Made by a program: the position numbers and the translations under genes
Assembly (NCBI RefSeq): GCF_900105515.1
Contig: NZ_FNSY01000001.1
Location: 620,001-684,000, forward strand
Reading direction: 5' to 3'
Length of the DNA: 64,000 nucleotides
From: Streptomyces sp. 2131.1
GTDB taxonomy: Bacteria; Actinomycetota; Actinomycetes; Streptomycetales; Streptomycetaceae
Notes under the pieces: model-generated
Database searches by the model: none
Seen by the model: the letters and a program-made list of their open reading frames with translations, nothing else
Told to the model about the DNA's origin: nothing
Shown: in pieces, positions 16,736 through 24,309 of the stretch
Numbering within the stretch: position 1 is the stretch's first letter
Layout of the letters: each line of letters begins with the position of its first letter

Positions 16736-16802
16736 ACTCGCCCCACACCGCGCGCCGGCCGTCCGCCGTCGCGTCCGCCGTGACCGTTGAGGGGAGACCG
16801 CC

Positions 16803-16907
16803 GTGCGCCACCGCACCGCCGCCGTCGTCCCCCCGTCGCGGTTCGAGGTGATCCTGGTGTCTCGTACCGCCCGGCGCCGGCTGCGCGGCCGGCCCCGGAC
16901 CCCGTGA
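16803..16907 (+). CDS. putative leader peptide ORF upstream of EF-G paralogue
   Basis: A 34-codon ORF starting with GTG at 16803, preceded by GAGGGGAGA with suitable spacing; a TAGACT -10-like hexamer lies at 16733-16738. The peptide contains a Pro-Pro pair (codons 10-11) and is very Arg-rich at its C-terminus (codons 24-32). It ends 146 bp before the EF-G paralogue and 35 bp before the hairpin at 16943. The arrangement short ORF, hairpin, translation-factor gene is that of a ribosome-sensing attenuator, but this role is inferred from layout only. Confidence 0.4.
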   Translation: MRHRTAAVVPPSRFEVILVSRTARRRLRGRPRTP

Positions 16908-16942
16908 CGAACACCCGGGCCTCTCAAGTCTTCTGACTCGTT

Positions 16943-16971
16943 GTCACCGCCCCCCGCACGGGAGCGGTGAC
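16943..16971 (+). promoter_or_regulatory. hairpin between leader ORF and EF-G paralogue
   Basis: Perfect 8-bp inverted repeat GTCACCGC (16943-16950) with GCGGTGAC (16964-16971), loop 13 nt, located 35 bp after the leader ORF and 83 bp before the EF-G start. It could be an attenuator or terminator; no T-tract follows. Confidence 0.45.
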
Positions 16972-17053
16972 GGGCTCCGCAGGCCCCTCTCCGGGCCGGT
17001 TCGTCCGGGCATCGCGCCGTCTTCTTCCGGATCATCCCGAAAGGCCACCGGCC

Positions 17054-19147
17054 GTGCGTACCCACCAGAACCGTTCCGTCGTCGCCGCACTCGACACCGT
17101 CCGCAACCTGGGCATCCTCGCCCACGTCGACGCCGGCAAGACCACCGTCACCGAGCGCATCCTGTACACCACCGGCACCACCCACAAGCGCGGCGAGGTG
17201 CACGACGGGACGACCATCACGGACTTCGACTCCCAGGAACGCGACCGGGGCATCACCATCTTCGCCGCGGCCGTCAGCTGCACCTGGGCCGGTCACCGCA
17301 TCAACCTGATCGACACCCCGGGGCACGTCGACTTCGCCGACGAGGTCGAGCGTTCGCTGCGGGTGCTCGACGGCGCGATCGCGGTGTTCGACGCGGTGGC
17401 AGGGGTCGAGCCGCAGAGCGAGTCGGTGTGGCACCAGGCGGACCGGCACGCCGTCCCGCGCATCGCCTTCGTGAACAAGCTGGACCGGGCCGGCGCCGAC
17501 CTGGACAGCGCGGTCGCCTCCATCCGGGAGCGGCTGCACACCGTTCCGCTCGTGGTGCAGCTGCCCATCGGGGCGGAGGACGCCTTCCGCGGAGTGGTCG
17601 ACCTGGTGCGCATGCGGGCCCTGGTGTGGGCGGACGGCGCCGACACGTACGAGGAGGGCGAGGTGCCCGACGGGCTCCGCGAGGAGGCGGCCCGGCGCCG
17701 GCGGCTCCTGGAGGAGGCGGTGGCGGAGCTGCACCCGGCGGCGCTCGAGGAGTTCTGCGTCCGCTCCGAGCTCTCGGCGCGGACGCTGGCCGGGGCGCTG
17801 CGCGACCTGACGCGCACCGGCGAGGGAGTGGTGGTGCTGTGCGGTTCGGCGTACCGGAACCGGGGTGTCGAACCGTTGCTGGAGGCGGTCGTCGCGTACC
17901 TGCCCTCCCCTCTCGATGTGCCGCCGGTACGCGGCATGCTCGACGGGGCGGAGCAGGAGCGGGCCGCCGATCCGGAAGGGCCGTTCGCCGCGCTGGCGTT
18001 CAAGGTGAACGCGACCGCGACCGGCCGGCTGACCTATCTGCGCGTGTACTCGGGGACGATCGGGAAGGGGGAGACGGTGCTGGACGCGAGCACCCGGCGC
18101 GGTGAGCGCGTCGGCCGCATCCTGCGGGTCCAGGCGGACCGGCATGTGGACGTGGACGCGGCGGTGGCGGGCGACATCGTCGCGGTCATCGGCCCCAAGG
18201 CCGTCCGCCCCGGTGCCACGCTGTGCGCTCCCGGCGCCCCGCTGGTCCTGGAACCGCCCACGGTGGCCGACCCGGTCGTGTCCGTGGCGGTCGAGGCGAA
18301 GCGGAGCACGGACACGGAGCGGCTGATGGCCGCGCTGGTCCGGCTGGCCGAGGAGGACCCGTCGCTGGTGGTGCGTACGGACCCCGAGACCGGTCAGACC
18401 GTCCTCTCGGGCATGGGCGAACTGCATCTGGAGGTGGCCGCGGAGAAGATCCGCCGTGACCACGGTCTGGACGTAGGAATCGGCCGGCCACAGGTCGCGC
18501 ACCGGGAGGCGCTGGTGCGCGGGGTGTCCGGGCTGGTCTACCGGCACGTCAAACAGGACGGCGGGGCCGGGCAGTTCGCGCATGTCGTCATCGACGTCGA
18601 ACCGCTGGAAGCCACCGGCGGGGACGGCGGCGAGGGGGCCGCGGGGTTCGCGTTCCGTTCGGCGGTCGTCGGCGGCCGGGTGCCGCAGGAGTACGTGCGG
18701 GCGGTCGAGGCGGGCTGCCGGGACGCGCTGGCCGAGGGTCCGCTCGGCGGGCATCCGGTGACCGGGGTGCGGGTGACGCTGACCGATGGCGCCACCCATC
18801 CCAAGGACTCCTCGGAGATGGCGTTCCGCACGGCCGGGCGCTTCGCGCTCCGGGAGGCGCTGCGGGCCGGCACGACGGTGCTCCTGGAGCCTGTCGTCGA
18901 GGTCACGGTCACCGTGCCCGGTGACGCGGTCGGCGGGGTGCTCGGCGACCTGGCCGCCCGGCGCGGCCGGGTCTCCGGGTCCACCACGCGGGGCGGCGCG
19001 GCGGTGGTGACGGCGACCGTGCCGCTGGCCGAGCTGTTCGGTTACGCGACACGGCTGCGGAGCCGTACGCAGGGCCGGGGCACGTTCACCACCCGGGCCA
19101 CGGGGTACGCGCCGGCCCCGGCCGTCACAGCCACCGGGACCGGCTGA
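17054..19147 (+). CDS. elongation factor G paralogue (translational GTPase, FusA-like)
   Basis: A 697-residue translational GTPase. G1 AHVDAGKTT (about 23-31), G2 RGITIF, G3 DTPGHVDF, G4 NKLDRAGAD and a G5-like GSAYRNRG are present, followed by EF-G domains II-V with the conserved [10 protein letters not shown] segment and the domain IV region [17 protein letters not shown] at 17054 is chosen because GAAAGG precedes it; an in-frame start at 16967 would lie within the hairpin. It is not in an rpsL-rpsG-fusA-tuf operon, so it is a second copy rather than the main EF-G. It could act in ribosome protection, recycling or stress translation; ribosome protection proteins of the OtrA/TetM type are distant relatives. 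Confidence 0.88.
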   Translation: MRTHQNRSVVAALDTVRNLGILAHVDAGKTTVTERILYTTGTTHKRGEVHDGTTITDFDSQERDRGITIFAAAVSCTWAGHRINLIDTPGHVDFADEVERSLRVLDGAIAVFDAVAGVEPQSESVWHQADRHAVPRIAFVNKLDRAGADLDSAVASIRERLHTVPLVVQLPIGAEDAFRGVVDLVRMRALVWADGADTYEEGEVPDGLREEAARRRRLLEEAVAELHPAALEEFCVRSELSARTLAGALRDLTRTGEGVVVLCGSAYRNRGVEPLLEAVVAYLPSPLDVPPVRGMLDGAEQERAADPEGPFAALAFKVNATATGRLTYLRVYSGTIGKGETVLDASTRRGERVGRILRVQADRHVDVDAAVAGDIVAVIGPKAVRPGATLCAPGAPLVLEPPTVADPVVSVAVEAKRSTDTERLMAALVRLAEEDPSLVVRTDPETGQTVLSGMGELHLEVAAEKIRRDHGLDVGIGRPQVAHREALVRGVSGLVYRHVKQDGGAGQFAHVVIDVEPLEATGGDGGEGAAGFAFRSAVVGGRVPQEYVRAVEAGCRDALAEGPLGGHPVTGVRVTLTDGATHPKDSSEMAFRTAGRFALREALRAGTTVLLEPVVEVTVTVPGDAVGGVLGDLAARRGRVSGSTTRGGAAVVTATVPLAELFGYATRLRSRTQGRGTFTTRATGYAPAPAVTATGTG

Positions 19148-19155
19148 CGGAAACG

Positions 19156-19186
19156 GGTCCCGCCCGCCTCATCGGCGGGCGGGACC
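19156..19186. terminator. bidirectional terminator between EF-G paralogue and GAPDH
   Basis: A perfect 13-bp inverted repeat, GGTCCCGCCCGCC and its complement, with a 5-nt loop (19169-19173), in the 59-bp gap between convergent genes. Confidence 0.85.
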
Positions 19187-19206
19187 TGTCGTCGTCGCGG
19201 CCGGGG

Positions 19207-20652
19207 TCAGGCTCCCGGTACGGGGTACGTCGGGTACTCGACGCCGGAGACGTGCTGCACGACCCGGATGACCTGGCACGAGTAGCCGAACTCGTTGTCG
19301 TACCAGAGGTAGAGGATCGCGTTGTCGCCGTCGACCTGGGTGGGTCCCGCGTCGACGATGGAGGCGTGGCGCGAGCCGATGAAGTCGCTCGACACCGCGT
19401 CCGGGGCGGTCGTGAAGTCAATCTGGCGCTTCAGCGGGGAGGTGAGCGACACCTCGCGGAGGTGGTCGAGGACCTCTTCGCGGGTGGCCTCGCGGCCCAG
19501 CTTCAGGCTGAGGATCGCGATCGAGACGTCCGGCACCGGGACGCGGATCGAGCTGCCCGTGATCGTCGCCTCCAGGTCGGGCAGGGCCTTCGCCACGGCG
19601 GAGGCGGCACCCGTCTCGGTGATGACCATGTTGAGCGGCGCGGAGCGGCCACGGCGGTCGGAGCCGTGGTAGTTGTCCAGCAGGTTCTGGTCGTTGGTGA
19701 ACGAGTGGATGGTCTCCACGTGTCCGCGCAGCACCCCGTACTCGTCGGCCATCGCCTTCAGCGGCGGCACGATCGCGTTGGTGGTGCAGGACGCGCAGGA
19801 GATGATCTGCTCGTCCGGCTTGATCATGTCGTGGTTGACGCCGTGCACGACGTTGAGGACGTCGCCCTTGCCGGGCGCGGTCAGGACGACCTTGGCGACA
19901 CCGGGCCGCAGGTGCTTCGAAAGGCCCTCGCGGTCGCGCCACTTACCGGTGTTGTCGATGAGGATGGCGTCGTCGATGCCGTACGCCGTGTAGTCGACCG
20001 ACGTCGGGTCGTCCGAGTAGATGACCTGGATCTCGTTGCCGTTGGCGATAATCCGGTCGTTGGCCTCGTCCACGGTGATCGTGCCCTGGAACTGGCCGTG
20101 GATGGAGTCGCGGCGCAGCAGCGAGGCACGCTTGACGATGTCCTGGCCCGCGCCCTTGCGGACCACGATCGCGCGCAGCCGCAGGCCGTTGCCGGAGCCC
20201 GCCTTCTCGATGAGCAACCGGGCCAGGAGGCGGCCGATGCGGCCGAATCCGTAGAGGACGACGTCGCGCGCCTCGCGGCGCTCGATCTTGTTGTCCCCCG
20301 TGGCGCCGGCGACGGCCTCCGCGGTGAACTCGGCGGCGGTCAGGCCCCGGTCGTCGGCCTTGTGCAGGGCGGCGAGCATGCCGATGTCGATCTGGGAGGG
20401 GCCGAGGTCCAGCGTGGTGAGGGCCTGGAGGAAGGGCAGGGTCTCGGTGACCGAGAGCTCCGCGCCGTCGATCTGCCGGGCGAATCGGTGGGTCTTGAGG
20501 ATGCTCACCACCGATTTGTTCACCAGCGAGCGGCTGTGCAGGAGGACGGTGACGTCCCGCTCGCGGTGCAGCTTCCCGATGATCGGAATCATCGACTCCG
20601 CGATTTCCTCGCGGTTCTTCCAGTTGGTGAACGCGTCGTCATTGACAGTCAC
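19207..20652 (-). CDS. gap: glyceraldehyde-3-phosphate dehydrogenase, N-terminally extended type
   Basis: A 481-residue GAPDH, about 145 residues longer than the usual 335. The NAD-binding motif GFGRIG is at 135-140 and the catalytic cysteine is Cys289 in SCASCTTNA, with the C-terminal WYDNEFGYS motif intact, so it should be enzymatically active in glycolysis or gluconeogenesis. The extra 125-residue N-terminal part is soluble and mixed helical, with no known domain recognised; similar long forms occur in other actinobacteria alongside a short glycolytic gap. GTG start at 20652 follows GAAAGA. It stands alone, convergent with the EF-G paralogue. Confidence 0.9.
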   Translation of the reverse strand: MTVNDDAFTNWKNREEIAESMIPIIGKLHRERDVTVLLHSRSLVNKSVVSILKTHRFARQIDGAELSVTETLPFLQALTTLDLGPSQIDIGMLAALHKADDRGLTAAEFTAEAVAGATGDNKIERREARDVVLYGFGRIGRLLARLLIEKAGSGNGLRLRAIVVRKGAGQDIVKRASLLRRDSIHGQFQGTITVDEANDRIIANGNEIQVIYSDDPTSVDYTAYGIDDAILIDNTGKWRDREGLSKHLRPGVAKVVLTAPGKGDVLNVVHGVNHDMIKPDEQIISCASCTTNAIVPPLKAMADEYGVLRGHVETIHSFTNDQNLLDNYHGSDRRGRSAPLNMVITETGAASAVAKALPDLEATITGSSIRVPVPDVSIAILSLKLGREATREEVLDHLREVSLTSPLKRQIDFTTAPDAVSSDFIGSRHASIVDAGPTQVDGDNAILYLWYDNEFGYSCQVIRVVQHVSGVEYPTYPVPGA

Positions 20653-20732
20653 AGGTTTATCTTTCGAGCTAGGAGGCGCTCATATGGTAACCGGACCTTC
20701 ATTCGAGCACTCACCCGGTCCGACCTCCGCCC

Positions 20733-21719
20733 TCACGCCTCGACGCGCACCGGCCGACCCGTGCGCAGCGACCGGTCGGCGGCCTCCGCGATCAGCAGCG
20801 CGGCCAGCGCGTCGCCCCCGGTGCAGGGGCTCGGCCGCAGTCCCGAGGCGACCTCTGTGAACGCGGCCATCTCGGCGACGTATGCCTCGTGGAAGCGGCT
20901 GAGGAACCCGTCGTACGGAGCGGCGGAGGACACCGCGCCGGTGGTGGTCCGCAGCGGGGCGCGCTCGTCGTATCCGGTGGCCAGGGTGGAGCGCGAGCCG
21001 GCGACCTCCATGCGCACGTCGTAGCCGGCGCCGTTGTAGCGGGTGGCGGTGCAGCTGACCAGGGTGCCGTCGTCGAGCGTGAGGACGGTGACGGCGGTGT
21101 CGACGTCCCCGGCCGCGGCGAACGCCGGATCGCCCCGGTCGGCCCCGGTGGCGCTGACCTCGACGACCTCACGGCCGGTGACCCAGCGCACGCTGTCGAA
21201 GTCGTGCACGGCGCAGTCGCGGAAGATGCCGCCGGAGAGCGCCAGGTATCCGGCCGGCGGCGGCGCGGGATCGGCGGTGCACGCCCGTACGGTGTGCAGC
21301 CGGCCCAGGTCCCCGGCGGCGACCGCGTCGCGCAGGGCGGCGTAGCCGGCGTCGAAGCGGCGCTGGAAGCCGACCTGGAGCGGCACCCCGGAGCCGGACA
21401 GCTCGGCGAGCAGGGCGCGGGTCGCCGCGGGGCCGACGGCGATCGGCTTCTCGCAGAAGACGGGTACCCCTGCGGCGGCGGCCGCGCGGACGAGCGTGTC
21501 GTGGACGGCGGTGGGGGCAGCGACCACGACCCCGTCCAGACCGGAGCCGAGCAGCCCGTCCAGGTCGCCCGCCCAGTCGGCGCCGATCTTCCCGGCCAGT
21601 TCGCGGGCCTGCTGCTCGACGGCGTCGTGCAGGACCAGGCGGCCGACCGCGGGCAGGGCGGCGAGGGTGGCGGCGTGGAACGCGCCGATGCGGCCGGTTC
21701 CGATGAGTCCGATGCGCAT
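20733..21719 (-). CDS. Gfo/Idh/MocA-family oxidoreductase (inositol 2-dehydrogenase-like)
   Basis: A 328-residue NAD(P)-dependent dehydrogenase. The Rossmann motif is IGLIGTGRIGAFHA at residues 3-16, the family EKP motif (CEKPIAVG) is near 90-97 with the catalytic Lys, and GGIFRDCAVHDFDSVRW near residues 163-179 supplies the conserved Asp/His of sugar and inositol dehydrogenases. ATG follows GGAGG. It is divergent from the broken GntR regulator, which may once have controlled it. The resemblance is to myo-inositol 2-dehydrogenases, but no other inositol catabolic gene is nearby. Confidence 0.86.
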   Translation of the reverse strand: MRIGLIGTGRIGAFHAATLAALPAVGRLVLHDAVEQQARELAGKIGADWAGDLDGLLGSGLDGVVVAAPTAVHDTLVRAAAAAGVPVFCEKPIAVGPAATRALLAELSGSGVPLQVGFQRRFDAGYAALRDAVAAGDLGRLHTVRACTADPAPPPAGYLALSGGIFRDCAVHDFDSVRWVTGREVVEVSATGADRGDPAFAAAGDVDTAVTVLTLDDGTLVSCTATRYNGAGYDVRMEVAGSRSTLATGYDERAPLRTTTGAVSSAAPYDGFLSRFHEAYVAEMAAFTEVASGLRPSPCTGGDALAALLIAEAADRSLRTGRPVRVEA

Positions 21720-21810
21720 GCGCGGTGCCTCCGGGTCGGGAAGGGGCCGGCTGGCCGATGCCCCTGATCTTCGTCCTTGTATCCTCGCCGATCACGCATA
21801 GGGAGCCCGG

Positions 21811-22409
21811 CGTGGAACCGCTCACCAGGCTGCACCATCGACCGGACCAGCCCGGTTCCGCTGTACTTCCAGTTCGCCCAGCAGCTCCAACACCTCATCG
21901 AGACCGGCGTGTTGGCGCCCGGAGCGCCGGCGGGTGGAGCTGACCGGCCTCTACGGGGATCTGCAACGCGAGAACCGCCGCCCGCGCACCGAGGTCCTGT
22001 CGCTGCGCACCCGGCCCGCCGAGGGGCGGATCGCCTCGGCCCTCCGCCTCGGACCCGGGGCGGACACGCTCGTGCTGCGCCGGCTGCGGTACGCGGACGA
22101 CGAGCCCATGGCGCTCCCGGAGAACCACCTCCCGGCCGGCCTGCTGGACCCGGGCGAGAAGGAGCTCTCGGCGCACGGCCTGTACGCCCTGTTCCGGCGG
22201 GCCGGCCTCGCCCTGCGCTCCGCCGAGCAGACCATCGGGGCCCGCCGGGCCACAGCGTCCGAGGCCCGGCTGCTGGCGGAGGCGCGCGGCGGCGCCCTGC
22301 TCACCATGGCGCGCACGGTCCTGGGCGACGGGGGCGCCCGGTGGAGTTCGGCTCCCACCTCTACCGGGCGTCCCGGTACTCCTTCGAGATGACGCCGACA
22401 GGCTCCTGA
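21811..22409 (+). pseudogene. GntR/HutC-family regulator, decayed (HTH deleted, frameshifted)
   Basis: Three pieces of one GntR/UTRA regulator are visible in two frames. The N-terminal piece (PVPLYFQFAQQLQHLIETG, about 21865-21920) is the start of a GntR winged helix. The recognition region that should follow, about 45-50 residues, is absent, and the sequence jumps to the UTRA domain (RRVELTGLYGDLQREN onward, 21929-22334). Near 22335 a one-base loss shifts to another frame that ends in EFGSHLYRASRYSFEM, the usual C-terminus. A second frame change lies near 21845. Without the helix-turn-helix it cannot bind DNA, so it is non-functional. Confidence 0.82.
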
Positions 22410-22449
22410 CGGGATCGGGCAGCTACTGAAGCGGAAGCTGTCCGCCTTG

Positions 22450-22466
22450 TTTACATCGATGTACAT
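22450..22466. promoter_or_regulatory. LacI-type operator, secreted Asp-box enzyme gene
   Basis: TTTACATCGATGTACAT contains the perfect 12-bp palindrome TACATCGATGTA (22452-22463) with central CG, as in LacI-family sites. The same 17-mer occurs at 29556. It lies 76-92 bp before the start of the secreted enzyme gene. Confidence 0.75.
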
Positions 22467-22541
22467 GCGGCTTTACTGTTTCGCCGTCAGCAGCCCCACT
22501 CGGCCACCCCCCACGCCTCCGTGCCCCGAGGAAGGAAGCCC

Positions 22542-24248
22542 GTGCTCTCCTTGCGCCGACCCCCCGGACCCGCATCTCACCGCTCCCCCGCGCCGACCGG
22601 CCGCCTCGCCCGCTGGGCGGCGCGCGCCGCCGCCCCGGTCCTGGCCGCGGCAATCGGCCTGTCCTCCGGCCCCGCTTCGGCCGCTCCCGCGGCCTCCCTT
22701 TCCGCACCCGCCGTCGCCGCGGCCAACGGCACGCCCCTGGGCAGTGGCACCGGCCTCTACCCCAGGGCCATCCGGCTGGAGCACAACGGCGCCGCCAACG
22801 GCCGGGTGCTCGCGAGCGTCGTGAGCTTCAAGGGCAACAACGGCATCGGCGCCATCCACGAGAGCACCGACGGCGGGGCGACCTTCCGGCAGGTGGGCAG
22901 CGTGGCCGACCCGGAGTCGTCGGGCGGACAGGGCCTGTGCTGCTCCACCCTCTTCGAACTCCCCCGGCAGGTCGGCATGTTGGCGCCCGGGACCCTGCTG
23001 TGGGCCGCCTCATCCGGCGCGGACGAGCAGAACCGGCGCATGGCGCTGCGCGTCTGGCGGAGCAACGACGTGGGCCGGACCTGGTCCTACCTGTCCACCT
23101 GCGCCACCGCGAACGGCACGGGCGGGCTCTGGGAGCCCGAGTTCTCCGTCGCCGCCGACGGTGCACTCGTCTGCCACTACGCGGACGAGACGGACCCGGC
23201 GCACAACCAGAAGCTCGCGGCCGCCCGCAGTCACGACGGGGTCACCTGGCAGGACCGCCGCGACACGGTCGCCAGCTCCTGGGAGCCGGACCGGCCCGGC
23301 ATGCCCATGGTGCGCCGGCTGCCGAACGGCACGAACTTCATGAGCTACGAGATCTGCAATCCCGGCGGCCAGTACCAGTGTGTCGTGCACTACCGGACCT
23401 CCCCCGACGGCTGGAACTGGGGCGACCCCGCCTCGCTCGGCTACCGCCCGGAGACCGTGGACGGCAAGTACTTCCGCGCCGCGCCCACCATCGCCTGGGC
23501 CCCCGCGCCGGGCGGCGGCGCGAACGGCCGGCTCCTCCTGATCGGCCAGCAGCTCCTCAACCGCGACGGCACCCCCGCCGCCGACAGCGGGCGCACGATC
23601 CTCGCCAACACGGAGAACGGCACCGGCCCGTGGTATGAGATCGAGGCCCCCGTGGAGGTCGCGGCACCGACCGCCACGTACTGCCCGAACTACAGCTCCC
23701 CGCTGCTGCCTTCGGCCGACGGCCGCACCGTCCTTGAGATCGCGACGGACTGGGACGGCGGGGTCTGCCGCCCGTACGTGGCCACCGGGCCGGTCACCGG
23801 CAGCGGTGACGCGGCCGGGGTCGCGGACGGGGCGCGGTACCGGCTGGTGAACGCCAACAGCGGCCACTGCCTGGACGTCGCCGCCGACTCACGGGACGCC
23901 GGCGGCAACGTACAGCAGTGGACCTGCAACGGCCTCGGCCCGCAGGCGTGGACGCTGCGGTCGCACGGCGACGCCTTCACGCTCACCGGTGTCAACAGCG
24001 GCTACTGCCTGGACGTGGAGAACGGCTCCGCCACGCCCGGCGCCAACGTCCGGCAGTGGTACTGCAACGCGGCGACGGCCCAGGACTGGCGGCTTCAGAA
24101 CGCCGGACGGGGCTACTACCGCCTGGTCGTGAAGTCCTCCGGGCAGTGCCTGGACGTGTCGCAGGGCTCCCGTACGGCGGGGGCCAACGTCCAGCAGTGG
24201 ACGTGCAACGGCCAGCAGCCGCAGCTCTGGCGGCTCGAACGGGTCTGA
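22542..24248 (+). CDS. secreted Asp-box (sialidase-fold) glycosidase-like protein with C-terminal ricin B lectin domain
   Basis: 568 residues from GTG at 22542, preceded by GAGGAAGGA; a GTG at 22521 is the alternative. A Sec signal peptide with a basic start and hydrophobic core ends at about residue 48. The catalytic half has several Asp-box motifs (STDGGATF, SNDVGRTW, SHDGVTW, SPDGWNW), the mark of six-bladed sialidase-type propellers (GH33, GH93 and relatives). The last 130 residues form a ricin-type beta-trefoil with three QxW repeats (QAWTL, QDWRL, QLWRL) and CLD motifs, a CBM13-like sugar-binding domain. An exo-acting glycosidase is likely; sialic acid, arabinan or another sugar cannot be told apart here. 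Controlled by the operator at 22450. Confidence 0.82.
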   Translation: MLSLRRPPGPASHRSPAPTGRLARWAARAAAPVLAAAIGLSSGPASAAPAASLSAPAVAAANGTPLGSGTGLYPRAIRLEHNGAANGRVLASVVSFKGNNGIGAIHESTDGGATFRQVGSVADPESSGGQGLCCSTLFELPRQVGMLAPGTLLWAASSGADEQNRRMALRVWRSNDVGRTWSYLSTCATANGTGGLWEPEFSVAADGALVCHYADETDPAHNQKLAAARSHDGVTWQDRRDTVASSWEPDRPGMPMVRRLPNGTNFMSYEICNPGGQYQCVVHYRTSPDGWNWGDPASLGYRPETVDGKYFRAAPTIAWAPAPGGGANGRLLLIGQQLLNRDGTPAADSGRTILANTENGTGPWYEIEAPVEVAAPTATYCPNYSSPLLPSADGRTVLEIATDWDGGVCRPYVATGPVTGSGDAAGVADGARYRLVNANSGHCLDVAADSRDAGGNVQQWTCNGLGPQAWTLRSHGDAFTLTGVNSGYCLDVENGSATPGANVRQWYCNAATAQDWRLQNAGRGYYRLVVKSSGQCLDVSQGSRTAGANVQQWTCNGQQPQLWRLERV

Positions 24249-24259
24249 CGACGACGGAT

Positions 24260-24292
24260 TGCCCGCCCCCCTCCCGGCGGAGGGGGCGGGCA
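24260..24292. terminator. terminator between Asp-box enzyme and GH2 genes
   Basis: Perfect 11-bp inverted repeat (24260-24270 with 24282-24292), C-rich on one arm and G-rich on the other, in the 61-bp gap between convergent genes. Confidence 0.7.
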
Positions 24293-24309
24293 TCCGTGGT
24301 GCGCTGCCG

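Noticed and set aside
16406..18799. 797-codon minus-strand frame opposite the EF-G paralogue
   Set aside because: Shadow frame with Arg/Gly/His-rich composition; the plus strand encodes all G motifs.
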